This document shows, one piece after another, positions 24,481-36,120 of a DNA stretch of 64,000 nucleotides; position 1 is the first letter of the stretch; each line of letters begins with the position of its first letter. This stretch comes from Azorinus chamasolen. Its lineage: Eukaryota > Mollusca > Bivalvia > Cardiida > Solecurtidae. A program made the position numbers and the translations under genes. The stretch covers positions 34,414,620 through 34,478,619 of the forward strand of contig OY755240.1 in NCBI GenBank assembly GCA_963576725.1, written 5' to 3'. The notes below the pieces were generated by a model, which was not told where the DNA came from, did no database searches, and saw only the letters and a program-made list of their open reading frames with translations.

Positions 24481-27049
24481 TGATTGCGTCTTGTATGTGA
24501 CTTTCTACTGTATGTGTGTATGAATTGCTATATAAATTGCTTTTTGTCGGGTGTTTTTTGGTGATGGTGGCGTTTTGTGTGTGTCTTTTCCTGCTTGATT
24601 TTACTACTTTTTCATTTACTACAATGGATTTTTCGTTATTAGAGCGCAATCGCCACGTATTCGCATAACTTAGCGTCTGTTTCACCATTTGGCCAAGGTT
24701 TACAAAGTTGTTGGCCACCAATGTAAGATCGTCAGCCAATGTAGGGTCGCTGCATGCAAGTGAAGCGATGTTGGTCCCTAAACCTAAAGAGAAACTAGAA
24801 GCTCATTAATGAACAATAGGTAGCACCAGCTCGATAGGACACACCTTGCCTGATTCCTTGTTCTATCGGAAATGTATCGGAATTAATTACATTGACTACA
24901 ACATTACTCGCCATTGTTCGATAGCAGTTAATAAACCAAACAAGAGTTTTCCCTCTAATTCCAACTCGCAACATTTTGTAGAATAAGCCATTGTGCCATA
25001 CCGTGTCGAATGCTGCGGCCGCGTCCATGAAAGCTACATAGGTATCGTTGCTCAATTCACGGTTATGCCAGATAGTCTCTTGTAAGTTAAAAGAAACAGT
25101 GAGTGAGCCTAAGTGAGGTTGATAAGCGTCCTGTTGCACATCAGGGAATATATGACCGGTTCGCAACAATTCATTTTCAAACATTTGCCTCACAATAGAT
25201 TCAAATAACTTAAAGATGGAAGAAAGCAGTGTAACGGGTATGTAGCTTTTAGTGTAATTACTAGGTTTACCTTCTTTCAAGATTGGCACTGTAATACCAA
25301 CTCTAAAGGAACTAGGGGTGTACTGCAATTGTATCATAAAGTCAAACATTTCCCTCAAGTATGCAAGGAGAATCGAACCTCCGAATAAGATGTGTTCGTT
25401 TGTAACATCATCTATATCAGGTGCTTTTCTAGTTTTAAGCCGTTTACCTGCGGTATAGATTTCATCGATCGAAACATGTTCACTTAAGCGGTCGCAGTCA
25501 TTTAGAAAATCAGAAGCTAAGTACTCTTCAACGGTTTTGTTAACCTGCTCACTAAACTAAATGTCGAATTCTCCATGATGATTTGGGACGAGTAAATATG
25601 AATAATAGTCTTTAAAAGCTCTAGTTATGTGATAGGGGTCATTGAGCATTTTACCAGTTGAATCCATCACACAACGTAAGTGAGAAGAATAACGTTTACA
25701 CTTCCGGTTTACTAGTGACCAGAAAAGTCTTATATTCAGGGAATCGTAAAACTCATTCTCTACGTATTCACTCGCCTGCGTTTGTAAGCGCTTAAATTCG
25801 CGTTTTGGATTTTTGTATTTTACCTAAGACACATGCGCACTACCCCTCGGTCTGCCTTCATTTATCCACATTCTACGGTACATGCGCTGCAGTTTATGTG
25901 CCAACTTTACTTCAGGTCTCCAGTACGGCTTTGAGTGACGATTGAAACCGCTTTTAGGGAGACACCGCGCAGCAGACTTATGAATAGACATACTATGGTC
26001 TGTAAACTTTTCTATGTGTTCACAAGTTATTTGACTACGAGTTAAACTGTCTAACGTTACAGAAGAGAGGTTCGCTGACAGTTCTTCCTGGTAACGTGCA
26101 ATATGCTGCGCATTACACTTGTTCCAAGCAATGTAATGTTTGTTTAACGTTGTGTGGCGTTTTAAGTGTTTACGCAAACTTGTGATTATAGGCAAATGAT
26201 CAGAGACGGAGCACAGATCATTGTCTATAACACAGTTGCCTTCTACGAGGTTCGAACTTGCTGAATCGACAATAATATAATCGAGGGTTTTCTTTGACTG
26301 ACGAAATGTAAAAGGTACGCATGTCGTAGACAGCATATGAGCGTTTGACTCGCTTGAAAACTTGAAAACTCTCTCACGTCTTGTACAGTTGACATCATGT
26401 ATGGAACAATTAAAACCACCACATAACATTACTGAGCCATATTGCATGTATGTATCAAGGAGGCCTTTGAGAATGTCTATTGTTTCTGTGAAAACATTAT
26501 CATTATAATTCACTGATGGTAAATACACAACAAAGGCAAATATGCACTGATTACCCAACTCATTGTTTACCTGAACACCACATATTCTTTCACTTGGTAG
26601 ATCGCTGATTTCTCTGATTGAGAAAATACAGTCTTTTCGGTACATTATTCCAACTCCAGCTTTACCATATCTCCTATTAGAAACATCAGACTTACAACAA
26701 ATGCATGGTAATTCGTGTGTAGAGAGCATAAGAAGCAAACCTTTTCTGATAAGAACTTGTGCTCTGATATAAAAGCAACATCAACGTTATAATTGTCTAG
26801 AATCATACTTAAGCTCCCTGTGCTCGACATAATGCCTCTGACGTTCCAAGTAAGAAAAGTGCACGGTAAGCTTGACATTAAAGTCCACAAGAGAAGCAAA
26901 TGTATAACAGAAAACCCGTTTTTAAACTTATTCATTACATGTGGCATATCTTGGCTCAAGGAAGAGCGAGTTCCAGTGCTTTTCGTCATACCAGCGACGG
27001 CCAAAAAGAGTTCTCTCCAACCAGATAACAATGTTGACTTTCTATGGTA

Positions 27050-28560
27050 AGCTTTGCAGCAAGATTACCGTTATAAGCTTTAATCATTCTGATACCAACG
27101 GGTTTTACACCATTATCATCTAATCAAAGGCCTGAATGGCCATAATGGCTTTCGGGTTTGCTATGGATGTTAAGTGTAAGGGGAGAAATTGCTGTACACG
27201 TTAATAACAATAACGTCTTGGAATTTATAAAAGTATTAATAACAACACATTTTTGTGAAACACTATGCCCCTGATTGTGACCAATATAAAGTTGACCGTT
27301 ATGTGACATTTAACCGTTATATGACATTGATTTTAATAAGCCCCCCCCCCCCTCACCCCACAAAAAATAAATAAAAATGTTCGCCTCCGTAAGTTGCATG
27401 CCAGGTTTGAAGTATGTATGTGCAATGGCAACAAAGTTATTGCCAACATTAAAGTTTGAGCCAAGCCAATAAACCAACAAAATCATTCCCCCCCCCGCCC
27501 CCCCCCCCCACCATTGATTGGGGGCATAAAAATATGACAGACTGAAACAAAAGGAGCCATCTCATGATCTGCAGTTTATATATAGACATGCTTCTAGTTT
27601 CTACTATGGCTAACAGAATATCTTAATTATATTCATGATGTCATTATTTCTTACATGAATATTCATGAAGTAAAGGGTCAATTAATGCTTTCATGTCCAA
27701 AGCTGATGCAAAAACTGAAGCACAACATCAAAGTTATACAAAGGCTACCTATAATCCTACACTTGTTCGTTCAACTAATTCTTACATATAACATTTATTT
27801 TTCCATGTTCGGCACTCGTTTATTTTGAATAAATGTAGTCTGCTTACAAAATCAAGGTAGACCGTTTTTATTTTTAATTACTAAGTAGATCCATACATGT
27901 ACATACAATTTTACGGTAGTTGTTTGGAACCTGATGAAACTCAAATTCAGAACTACAGTCTGAAGTAGAGTTGTAATCTGGGAAAGACATTTCAACAAAT
28001 TGCTACCTACTTTCGCTTTTACACGACACAAACGTCTTGAGCAAACGACAGTGTCGGCGACTCGGCGGTTACACGATACATAGAAGAGGCTCTATTTTCA
28101 TAGTTGTTATTGACACTGGAATATAATTTGATTGAATATGTGTTGAAAACCTTCTATGGATAATACTTACTTTGGTAAGCCGATAGAACCCCGTGTTTTA
28201 CGGTTCTACTTCTTGTAAGACTTATGACTTGTGTCGAGGTTGGGTGCCATAGTCAAAACACGCTGTTCGATGCGTGATATATGTGTATATGGGAATTCCC
28301 GAATTTCGTTGGTTGATTATTTTAGATTTCTTTGACCTTGTCCTTTATGAAACTTCCTATTTCTAATTTGAGTACGGGTCAAACGGAAATGACCGAATAC
28401 GACGCAAAAGGCAGTTTGATTGGCTGAAGATGTAGGTCTATATGCTAATCAATTACGAATGTGTATAAAAATGCAATCGGAAACCTCGGCTATATTCCTT
28501 CTGCTTTAGAACGCCAAGGTGTTGTTACCGAGGGCTTTATATACGGCTAGTATATATGCA
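27050..28560. other. Non-coding stretch
   Basis: No gene recognised. It contains two C-homopolymer tracts (about 27342-27351 and 27488-27508) and a copy of the ATTCATGATGTCATTATT...ACATGAATATTCATG module (about 27635-27675). A CCAAT-like ATTGGCTG followed by TATAAAAATG (28418-28472) resembles a core promoter, but no transcript structure could be attached to it. Confidence 0.4.
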
Positions 28561-28837
28561 GGTTCTGAGAGTTGTGTCAAGGCCCGAAACAAAGGACTGC
28601 AAATATATATGAAATATATATATTTAATACGATGTTGACCAAGTCAAGTGTATCAGTGGAAGTACAAAGAAGGTTTTTAATTCATTACAAACAAACATGG
28701 CTGCCTGTCGATGGAAATTACCACATGAATAATTAACAAATAACTCATCTATTACATGCTATCAACAATAAGATTTACAAACTCTTTACATTTAGAAAGC
28801 TAATGTAAACTAATAAGCAAATAATAAGATATTTACC

Positions 28838-29290
28838 TGCAAATATATATGAAATATATATATTTAATACGATGTTGACCAAGTCAAGTGTATCAGTGGA
28901 AGTACAAAGAAGGTTTGAATTCCAGCGATCCACTCGATTGGGCAACGGCCGCGTGATTTGCATAATAATGGACGGGAAACGTACGATCGCGGGAAAGCTA
29001 GAGCGAGATAAATAGAGAGGAAGTACGAGTTTAGAACGTCAGTCATATTACTGGAAAACTGGATAACCTACATTAAACTGAATTACATCTAACTACTGCT
29101 ACTGCTATTCAAATGATAACTACTTAATGGATCCAGGAGTTATATAAGTACGTGAACATATAACTCATTCAACAGGTAAGCATTACTTATAAGGGGAAAT
29201 AGACAAATAACTCTTTCCTCACTCTCTCTGGTTACAGTGTATTTATTGTAAACGTATCTGTACATAATATACGATTTCTGCACTGTGACA
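28838..29290 (-). repeat. Candidate 3' LTR of the Ty3/gypsy element
   Basis: On the minus strand, about 650 bases after the pol stop, a polypurine tract (CAGAGGGGGGCAATA) is followed directly by TGTCACAGTG, the expected PPT-LTR junction at 29290. Within the next 450 bases are a TATA-like CTATTTATC and an ATTAAA. A plausible end is ...TATATTTGCA at 28838. The last 80 bases of this segment are repeated at 28598-28676 in the same orientation, so the true 3' boundary is unclear. No matching 5' LTR was found next to gag, which limits confidence. Confidence 0.45.
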
Positions 29291-29946
29291 TATTGCCCCC
29301 CTCTGAAAAATTATCGTCCTCGATAATATCAAAGGATTTCACATATCAAAGAAAACAACCGATAGTTAAGTAGAAGCTCACTACCTTAAACATATGTTAT
29401 GGTACCAATAGGAGTATATACTTTACAAATAACCCACATTAGTGCAGTTCTACTCAGGAAAATGCAAAATTGAACAAAACTTGTATACAAAGGTATAATT
29501 GAACATTACTCATTCAAACAAAATGGTAATTACGACAAAAAAACTATTCACCCTTATTCAATGCGTACAAAGACAAAAGTACAAATTCTGTCTAGAAAAG
29601 TCTAATATGCGAAAGTAGATCCATGTAGAATGGATTACCAAGAGCCCAAAGTGTTAACAATGGCCTACAAAGAAAGCTGCGTCCTACGCATGTTAATTGC
29701 ATCCAATGTAAATAGCTATCCAAACTGAAAAATAATAACATGGAAAGTAGTTATCTACTAACATGCTCTAGACCAACGCTCTGTTTGCATTGAATTCATG
29801 AAATATAATAACATAGCATTAAAACATGTGATAACACAATGCTGCATATTATCATATAAACTATCAAAATAGATAAAACAAATCTTTCTGCTACGCCTGT
29901 GGTATCTGTGTCACTATCTGCTTCTCTGTTACAGCGCTCTATAATG

Positions 29947-32900
29947 CTAGTTGGCATCACCTCTGAACCAATTTGGTTTCCGCCTGACACGCTTGGAGCG
30001 TCGGGGTAAAACACCTGGCTTACCTGGCTGGCGTCTGTATGGTGGCACATAAACACCCGTTTCAGGCTCTTCAGAAGAGTCACTGGAACTGGTCTTATGG
30101 AATGGTTCTGACTCAGATTGAGGTGGAGGAGCTGAGTCTGACTGCTCATACAGGTTATCGGATTCGGAATCTGCAGGAATGGGAAGATGGCTGATGGGTA
30201 ACAGGTTATTTCTGTGTATGGTTTTCGTGTAGACACCATCCTCACTCCTTATCCTAAACACTGGGATATTAGGGTCTGGTTGTTCCGTGATTCGGTATAC
30301 TGTTTCACTCCAAACGTCTGCCAATTTGTGTTTTCCTTTAAATGCCAAATTCTTTACTAAAACACGATCTCCGGGTAAGAGTTTGGTTTCTTTGACTTTC
30401 CGGTCATAGTATTGTTTTGCTTTCTTTCCACTTCCAATTGCCTGTTTATTGGCGGTCTCGTATGCCTGTTTCAAATGGGATTCTAGGTCTTTCATATATT
30501 CAGATGGGATTGATCCGGAAAGCTTTTGGTGCTTGAGTCCGAGAACAGCGTCTATTGCAAGACGTGGTTTCCGGCCAAACATCAACTGGTACGGCGAAAA
30601 GCCCGTAGATGAATGCATAGTTGCATTGTATGCATGTACCAGTGATGGTATTGCAGATTTCCAATCTGTTTTCCTTTTGTTTGGTAACGTCCCCAACATC
30701 TGTATTAAGGTTTGGTTAAACCGCTCACATTGTCCATTTCCTTGAGGATGGTAAGCAGTCGTACGTGTACGCTTGATACCAGTTATCCTGCATAACCTCT
30801 GGATGACTTTCGAGAGAAAGTTCTGACCCCTGTCACTATGCAGCTTCTGAGGGAAACCATAGTGAACAAAGTAGTGGTCGAATAGTGCACGAGCTGTAGT
30901 TCTGGCAGTTTGGTTCCTAGTAGGAATGGCTTGCGCGTATCTAGTAAAGTGGTCAGTGATTACGAGGACGTTCTCAAAGCCGCCTTTGGAAGTCTCGAGA
31001 GACAAGAAATCAATGCACACCAGTTCCATCGGACCAGACGAACTGATGTTCACCAACTCTGCTCTTGTAACGGGCGATGTTTTCCGTCGAACACAGCGAT
31101 CACACTTTCGCACCCACCTTACCACATCGGCATTCAAGCCGGGCCAGTAAAATCTTTCTCTGAAAAGACTGATGGTTCTGTCTCTGCCTTGATGTCCCAG
31201 GTCATCATGAAGTGCCTTAAAAATGGTCTGTCTTGCTGATTGTGGAAGAACTACTTGGCTCACTGCTTCTTCTTTCAAATATGCTTTGTGTTTAAGAATT
31301 CCATTTTCCAAGAAAAGACGATCTAAATGTTTGAGATATTTGCGCACTTCAGATGGTTCCTTAAGCAAGTCAGACGTCGAAGGAGATGATCCAAGCGCTA
31401 CATATGCCCTAACTTTGTGTAGAATAGGGTCCGACTCCTGTCCACTCACCCAGTCTGTATCACTCAAAACGGCTGTGTAGTGTGGTTCAGCATTATGAGA
31501 AGGATGATCAAGCCCAGGGACATCAGTAGCCGGGCAATCTGATGCAGATGATCTATAGTGTCCAAGAAATGCCTTAACAACATCCTGTTCTACATTTTGA
31601 ACTTCAGTGTAAAGCAACTCGTCAGTACTCAGTTCCGGCTGAGGCTGTCTTGACAATGCATCTGCAGCAACATTCAGTTTCCCAGGTTGATAATGGAGCT
31701 TGAAGTCATAATTAGCAAGAGATGCAACCCATCGGTGACCACATGCATCCAGTTTTGCAGTACTCTGAACATAGGTCAGAGGATTATTGTCAGTATAGAC
31801 GTCGAACGGAACACCATACAAATAGTCGTGGAATTTATCCGTTATTGCCCATTTCAAAGCAAGAAATTCCAACTTGCTGGAGTGATAATTCCGCTCGGAC
31901 GGCTTGAGGCTTCTACTGGCATACGCTATGACACGATCAATCCCATCTTGCTCCTGATACAGGACGGCTCCAAGACCACTACTCGATGCATCAGTGTGCA
32001 GTTTAAAGGACTTTTTGTAGTCTGCATACGCTAACACTGGCGTCGTGATAAGCTTAGCTCTGATTTTATCAAAGGCGTCTTGTTGTTCTGTTTCCCATTT
32101 GAATTTAGAAGATTTTGCCTTTGTTTTCGAATTCTTTCCAGAGTTTCCAATAAGTAGATCATTAAGTGGTCGAACAATCTTTGAAAAATCTGCAATGAAT
32201 TTCCTATAATACCCAGCGAATCCTATGAAGCTCCTGACGTCCTTGATGTTCTTGGGAACTGGCCAGTTTTCAATTGCTTTGATCTTTTCAGGGTCTGCTT
32301 TGATACCATCTTTCGAAACTACGTGGCCTAAATAAGTGACTTCACTATGCATAAATTCACATTTGGATGCTTTCAATTTCAAATTATGAATCTTTAATTG
32401 TTTGAATACGGCTTCTAAACGTTCAAGATGTTCACTGACTGTTGAAGAAAAAATGATCACATCGTCCAGGTAAATCAAACATTTTCTCAGATTTAGCTCT
32501 CCCATACAACGCTCCATCAATCTCTGAAACGTAGCTGGTGCATTGCAGAGGCCAAAGGGCATGCGGTTGCATTCATAAAACCCCAGGCTACCCACTTGGA
32601 ATGCTGTCTTTTCTTTGTCCTCCTCTGCCATCTCAACTTGCCAGTATCCAGACTTCAAGTCAATTTTCGAAAACATTCGCGCTCCGGCAAGGAGGTGCAA
32701 TGTGTCATCAATACGTGGTAGTGCGTATGCATCCTTGTGCGTACGGGCATTCAATTTTCTGTAGTCAATACAGAATCTAATAGTCCCGTCCTTCTTCCGC
32801 ACGATGACAACATTTGATGCAAATGGACTTTGTGACGGCCTAATAGCTCCCATTGCTAACATCTCCTTCAAATGTTCACGGACCTCTTCTATTAAACCGG

Positions 32901-33918
32901 GAGGAACACGTCGGTATGGCTCTTTGAATGCTTCAGGTTGGTCTAACTTGATCTTATGTTTAACTAGGTCCGTGTTACCGATGTCCAAAGAATGTTGAGA
33001 AAATATGTCTTTCCACTTCCAAAATAAATCCTTTAATTTCTGAGCGTTATCTGAATTTAAATGATCTAAATTAACTTTGATGTTGTTCAAGAACTTTTCT
33101 TTATCCTTCGCTTCTGTTTCTTGCTTTTGAATTTGATCTTCCTCGGGAACCCAGTTTCTCAAAACTTTCGCCTCATGGAGTTCACAAATAGGAGTATTTG
33201 GTTGAATTGTTAAAACTTTCGCAGATGTGTTGAATATTCTTACAGGAACTCGAGCTGTTTTCCCAGGTTGGTCTAACTTAACCACTCTAGGGCATACCCC
33301 AATGCGTGAAGAAATCACTGTTGATGGTTCAGTAACTGCGGTTTGCTGATCTGTCATTTTACGTACAAGGCCTGATAAGGTTACTGTTTCAAATGGCTGT
33401 ACTTGTATGTTTTTCTTGTTTGTACTCTTGACTGTACCAAGACAGTTACTTGCGGAAATTGAATAGAGAGCTGATTTCCACTCATCAGGTAGCTTGTCCA
33501 CATCTACTGTTCTTAGAAACTTTATCACATTAGTTCCGATTACTAAGGGTACTTTAAGATTGTAGTCCGTGCTGTTCACTACAAGAACTGGAACGATATA
33601 TGTCTCATCGTTGATATAAGGTATTTGTATTTCCACCTCGATGTAACCTTTGTATGGAATGACGTTTCCACCTGCTCCTTTGAGTGATATATTTAACCCT
33701 TCTATACTATGTAATTCTGGTTGCGGCTGAAGTGTCTCATAAAAATCTTCACTAACAGATGTTATCATAGATCCGCTGTCAACGAGTGCTTTTGTTTGAA
33801 CTCCATTTAAATACACATCCGATTCGTTGGAGTAGCCTATGAGTCTATTCAAAAATGACGTATTTCTTTTCTTAGAAACGCTACTTTTCTTTGGGTCTTC
33901 TGCTTCGGTGTCATCCAT
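29947..33918 (-). CDS. pol: Ty3/gypsy Pol polyprotein (protease, RT, RNase H, integrase)
   Basis: Intact 1323-codon frame from ATG at 33918; the frame is also open upstream into the end of gag, so translation probably enters by frameshift. Domains in order: retropepsin with ALVDSGS (about residues 44-50); RT about 330-520 with IDYRKLN, KIDLKSGYWQ (motif A), MPFGLCNAP (motif B) and YLDDVIIF (motif C); RNase H about 610-740 starting KLHTDASSSGLGAVL; integrase zinc finger with H-H-C-C (LGHQGRD...CDRCVRR); DDE core (VCIDFLS, LHSDRGQNF, and GQCERFN with the Glu); then a GPY/F-like region (GDRVLVKN...HRNNLLPI). No chromodomain and no envelope gene. It copies element RNA into DNA and integrates it. 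Lineage within gypsy is not assigned. Confidence 0.95.
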   Translation of the reverse strand: MDDTEAEDPKKSSVSKKRNTSFLNRLIGYSNESDVYLNGVQTKALVDSGSMITSVSEDFYETLQPQPELHSIEGLNISLKGAGGNVIPYKGYIEVEIQIPYINDETYIVPVLVVNSTDYNLKVPLVIGTNVIKFLRTVDVDKLPDEWKSALYSISASNCLGTVKSTNKKNIQVQPFETVTLSGLVRKMTDQQTAVTEPSTVISSRIGVCPRVVKLDQPGKTARVPVRIFNTSAKVLTIQPNTPICELHEAKVLRNWVPEEDQIQKQETEAKDKEKFLNNIKVNLDHLNSDNAQKLKDLFWKWKDIFSQHSLDIGNTDLVKHKIKLDQPEAFKEPYRRVPPGLIEEVREHLKEMLAMGAIRPSQSPFASNVVIVRKKDGTIRFCIDYRKLNARTHKDAYALPRIDDTLHLLAGARMFSKIDLKSGYWQVEMAEEDKEKTAFQVGSLGFYECNRMPFGLCNAPATFQRLMERCMGELNLRKCLIYLDDVIIFSSTVSEHLERLEAVFKQLKIHNLKLKASKCEFMHSEVTYLGHVVSKDGIKADPEKIKAIENWPVPKNIKDVRSFIGFAGYYRKFIADFSKIVRPLNDLLIGNSGKNSKTKAKSSKFKWETEQQDAFDKIRAKLITTPVLAYADYKKSFKLHTDASSSGLGAVLYQEQDGIDRVIAYASRSLKPSERNYHSSKLEFLALKWAITDKFHDYLYGVPFDVYTDNNPLTYVQSTAKLDACGHRWVASLANYDFKLHYQPGKLNVAADALSRQPQPELSTDELLYTEVQNVEQDVVKAFLGHYRSSASDCPATDVPGLDHPSHNAEPHYTAVLSDTDWVSGQESDPILHKVRAYVALGSSPSTSDLLKEPSEVRKYLKHLDRLFLENGILKHKAYLKEEAVSQVVLPQSARQTIFKALHDDLGHQGRDRTISLFRERFYWPGLNADVVRWVRKCDRCVRRKTSPVTRAELVNISSSGPMELVCIDFLSLETSKGGFENVLVITDHFTRYAQAIPTRNQTARTTARALFDHYFVHYGFPQKLHSDRGQNFLSKVIQRLCRITGIKRTRTTAYHPQGNGQCERFNQTLIQMLGTLPNKRKTDWKSAIPSLVHAYNATMHSSTGFSPYQLMFGRKPRLAIDAVLGLKHQKLSGSIPSEYMKDLESHLKQAYETANKQAIGSGKKAKQYYDRKVKETKLLPGDRVLVKNLAFKGKHKLADVWSETVYRITEQPDPNIPVFRIRSEDGVYTKTIHRNNLLPISHLPIPADSESDNLYEQSDSAPPPQSESEPFHKTSSSDSSEEPETGVYVPPYRRQPGKPGVLPRRSKRVRRKPNWFRGDAN

Positions 33919-33938
33919 TTGACCCGCAATGGTGACTT

Positions 33939-36107
33939 TTACTGGTTTAAAGTTTGCTTCTTGTCTAACGTTTCTGTTCTCTGATCCATTCCTTCTCTGT
34001 AGCCGTATCCATTTCTTCTTGTACTTGATGATCCTCTTCTATACCCTCTACTATATCCTCTACCTCTTTCTCCAAAATTGGTATATCTTACCGGTTCTGT
34101 TCCACTTCTCTCGTGTGGTCCTTCTTGTGCCTTTGTTAATTCCTCTAATTTCTTATCCATACTTTCAATTTTCCTCATCAAAGTTTCGATGGCTTCATTT
34201 GTTGTCTTGGTATGCGTTTCTACCGCTGTCTGGTTGACCTTTCCCATTTTTGTTTTAGTGGTTGATCGATCTCGCTGAAGTTGGATTTCATATTCCTCTG
34301 CTCTAACTCTGTTTCTCAGTTCTTCATAAGGCATCTTACTTTCGAAGTGTACTCTTGTGGCTTGCTTCAATTCATCATTTTTCAAACCTCTCCAAAATCT
34401 TTTCTTTAGCATGGCCTTTCTATCTTCGCTGTCCATTCTGGATTTTCTTTCAATTTGAAGTACGAGTTCTTCAAGTCTTAGACTCCACTCTACTATTGAC
34501 TCTTCATTCTTCTGTTCTGCAAGTAAGAACTTGGACAGTAAACTATCTTCACTTGCTACATTGCCGAAAGTTTCCTCTAGATTCTGCATTATGTTTGATA
34601 CTGATGCTCCCGCTCCTAGGTGTAACATGACTTTCCTGGCCTGGTCTCTTAGAGATTTCCGTAAAGCTTGCTTCAAGACCTGTTCAGAATAGATTTCTCG
34701 TACGCTATCAAACTCAAGTTTGAACTCCTCAAATGATGCTTCATTCTTTGGCACGGGTTCCTTTCCAGAGAATGGCGTTAGATTGAGCTTTACACTTAAC
34801 GCGGCATTCCTCTCAGCCGGAGATTCGACTTTAACTTTCTCTGTTCGTTCACAGATCAATGCTCTCTGGTTTTGCAACTCCTTAATCCTTTCATCCAAAT
34901 CTTCTATATGCCCCTTCTGATGTCCTCTGTCCGATTCCTGTTTGAGAAAGTCGGCAGGTATACTGACTTCCTTCTTTGTTGGGTTGTACCTCTCAAACTG
35001 TTGGAAGTATTCCTCGGGACTTATCATTCTTTGCATTGGTCCATTCTCATCAAAGTGTGCAAACCTCTCATTTCTTTCCTCATTCGCATTATTTTCCCTT
35101 TTGATCTGTTCTGTAGTACAGCTTCTCCATGTCTCGCTCTTGTCTCTTAACGTTCTCTCCATATCTACAAACCTTTGCTCCATCTTCCTTTGTAACTCTA
35201 CCAATCTGTCTTCTTGGATCTGTAACTTCGTGTGTCTTTGTTTCAAACTTTCATCTATTTCTCTCTCACGAATCCTCATTTGTTGTTCTCTCTTACTCAG
35301 CACTTCTTCCTTACGCTCTAGCATAGAACTCCATTTCTCAAAATGGTCTTGCTGTGCTTTACTTTTGGTTTCAAATTCATCCATGTATGAATGTTTGCCT
35401 TGAAAACAAACATGTTCTTCAAGGTATCTGATGCTCTTCTCAAGCTCGCTTGTCTTCCTGGTTATATCTTCTTTGCTTTTGTTTGTTGGATCCGACATTC
35501 TCCTATTATCCTTAATTTGAGATTGGGGACCCTCAAGCTGTAACAGTTTCTCATCCAGTCTCATTTCCTCTAGTGTTAGGTTAAAGTCATCAAGTTTCCT
35601 TCCTACTTCATCTACAGTGATAAAGCTCTCCTCAATAACACCTGCTGGAGTATATAGACTTCCATCGTCGGTTGCAAAATTCACTTGATTCCTTTTCCTT
35701 TCTATCTCACTCAACCTCTCTCGTATCCGGTCCTCTTCTGCTAACTCGTTTTCGTTGAGGGTTACTGTTTCTTTCTCACGTGTTGTTTCCACCGTGTGTA
35801 TGTTGTCATGGTTTGTCTCACTGTGTGATCTATCTTGGTGCTCTAATGTCTGTAAAGGCTCCATGTCATCTACCTGTGTCATGTTAAGTCTACGTCTGCT
35901 TCTAATAATATCCTCTCTTTGTTGGCGGACAAGACGCAATTCATTATCTCTCTGGCGTCTCTCCTCGAGTTGCAATCTCCTAAGATTCATAGCATCCTGT
36001 AGATCTCTTGGATTCTCATCCCTTTGTAGTCTGGCTCGCCTTGTATCAATCGTCGAATGTCTGAGACGATATGGCGATCTACTGTTGTCTGCACCTCCTT
36101 CTGCCAT
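33939..36107 (-). CDS. gag: Ty3/gypsy Gag protein
   Basis: 722 residues, intact, ATG at 36107. The first 370 residues are highly charged and coiled-coil-like (RLQLEERRQRDNEL; RKEEVLSKREQQMRIRERE). A capsid-type Retrotrans_gag region follows at about 440-610 (VREIYSEQVLKQALRKSLRD; EESIVEWSLRLEELVLQI; RFWRGLKNDELK). There is no CCHC zinc knuckle; instead the C-terminus is Arg/Gly-rich (GERGRGYSRGYRRGSS), which could bind RNA. It forms the particle in which reverse transcription occurs. The stop lies 21 bases before the pol ATG, and pol is in the -1 frame. The coiled-coil N-terminal extension is long for a gypsy Gag. Confidence 0.9.
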   Translation of the reverse strand: MAEGGADNSRSPYRLRHSTIDTRRARLQRDENPRDLQDAMNLRRLQLEERRQRDNELRLVRQQREDIIRSRRRLNMTQVDDMEPLQTLEHQDRSHSETNHDNIHTVETTREKETVTLNENELAEEDRIRERLSEIERKRNQVNFATDDGSLYTPAGVIEESFITVDEVGRKLDDFNLTLEEMRLDEKLLQLEGPQSQIKDNRRMSDPTNKSKEDITRKTSELEKSIRYLEEHVCFQGKHSYMDEFETKSKAQQDHFEKWSSMLERKEEVLSKREQQMRIREREIDESLKQRHTKLQIQEDRLVELQRKMEQRFVDMERTLRDKSETWRSCTTEQIKRENNANEERNERFAHFDENGPMQRMISPEEYFQQFERYNPTKKEVSIPADFLKQESDRGHQKGHIEDLDERIKELQNQRALICERTEKVKVESPAERNAALSVKLNLTPFSGKEPVPKNEASFEEFKLEFDSVREIYSEQVLKQALRKSLRDQARKVMLHLGAGASVSNIMQNLEETFGNVASEDSLLSKFLLAEQKNEESIVEWSLRLEELVLQIERKSRMDSEDRKAMLKKRFWRGLKNDELKQATRVHFESKMPYEELRNRVRAEEYEIQLQRDRSTTKTKMGKVNQTAVETHTKTTNEAIETLMRKIESMDKKLEELTKAQEGPHERSGTEPVRYTNFGERGRGYSRGYRRGSSSTRRNGYGYREGMDQRTETLDKKQTLNQ
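33945..33951 (-). promoter_or_regulatory. Canonical -1 ribosomal frameshift heptamer between gag and pol
   Basis: On the minus strand the gag frame ends ACT TTA AAC CAG TAA. T TTA AAC is an X XXY YYZ slippery heptamer in the correct gag phase, six bases before the stop. A -1 slip gives TTT AAA CCA GTA..., which is exactly the open pol frame leading into the protease. A downstream stimulatory structure was not modelled. Confidence 0.75.
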
Positions 36108-36120
36108 TATTCACTGTGCA

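Larger units (their letters stand above)
22871..27031 (-). mobile_element. Degenerate LINE, interrupted by a Penelope-like copy
   Basis: Minus-strand LINE ORF2 in pieces. APE-type endonuclease lies at about 27031-25824 (FLTWNVRG start, then LCGGFNCS where GDFN is expected, LDYIIVD, and SVSDHLPI). Linker and RT lie at about 25820-24600, with NIRLFWS, then VPILKEGKPSNYTKSYIPVTLLSS, AFMDAAAAFDTVWH (motif A), IEQGIRQG (motif B) and a degraded LADDLTLVA (motif C). The coding sequence is interrupted near 24480-24600, where an oppositely oriented Penelope-like fragment begins. A probable C-terminal piece (with ISCNHFSRERARFL) lies beyond it at 23131-22871. Several frameshifts make it inactive. Confidence 0.75.

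Noticed and set aside
24335..24620. Second half of the minus-strand frame ending at 24335 as LINE protein
   Set aside because: After the RT-like N-terminal part it runs antisense through or near the Penelope-like 3' tail (Thr/Lys/His-rich low complexity), so it is not coding.
28160..28185. ATACTTACTTTGG as a U1 snRNA start
   Set aside because: Only the first dozen bases resemble U1; the Sm site and stems are absent.
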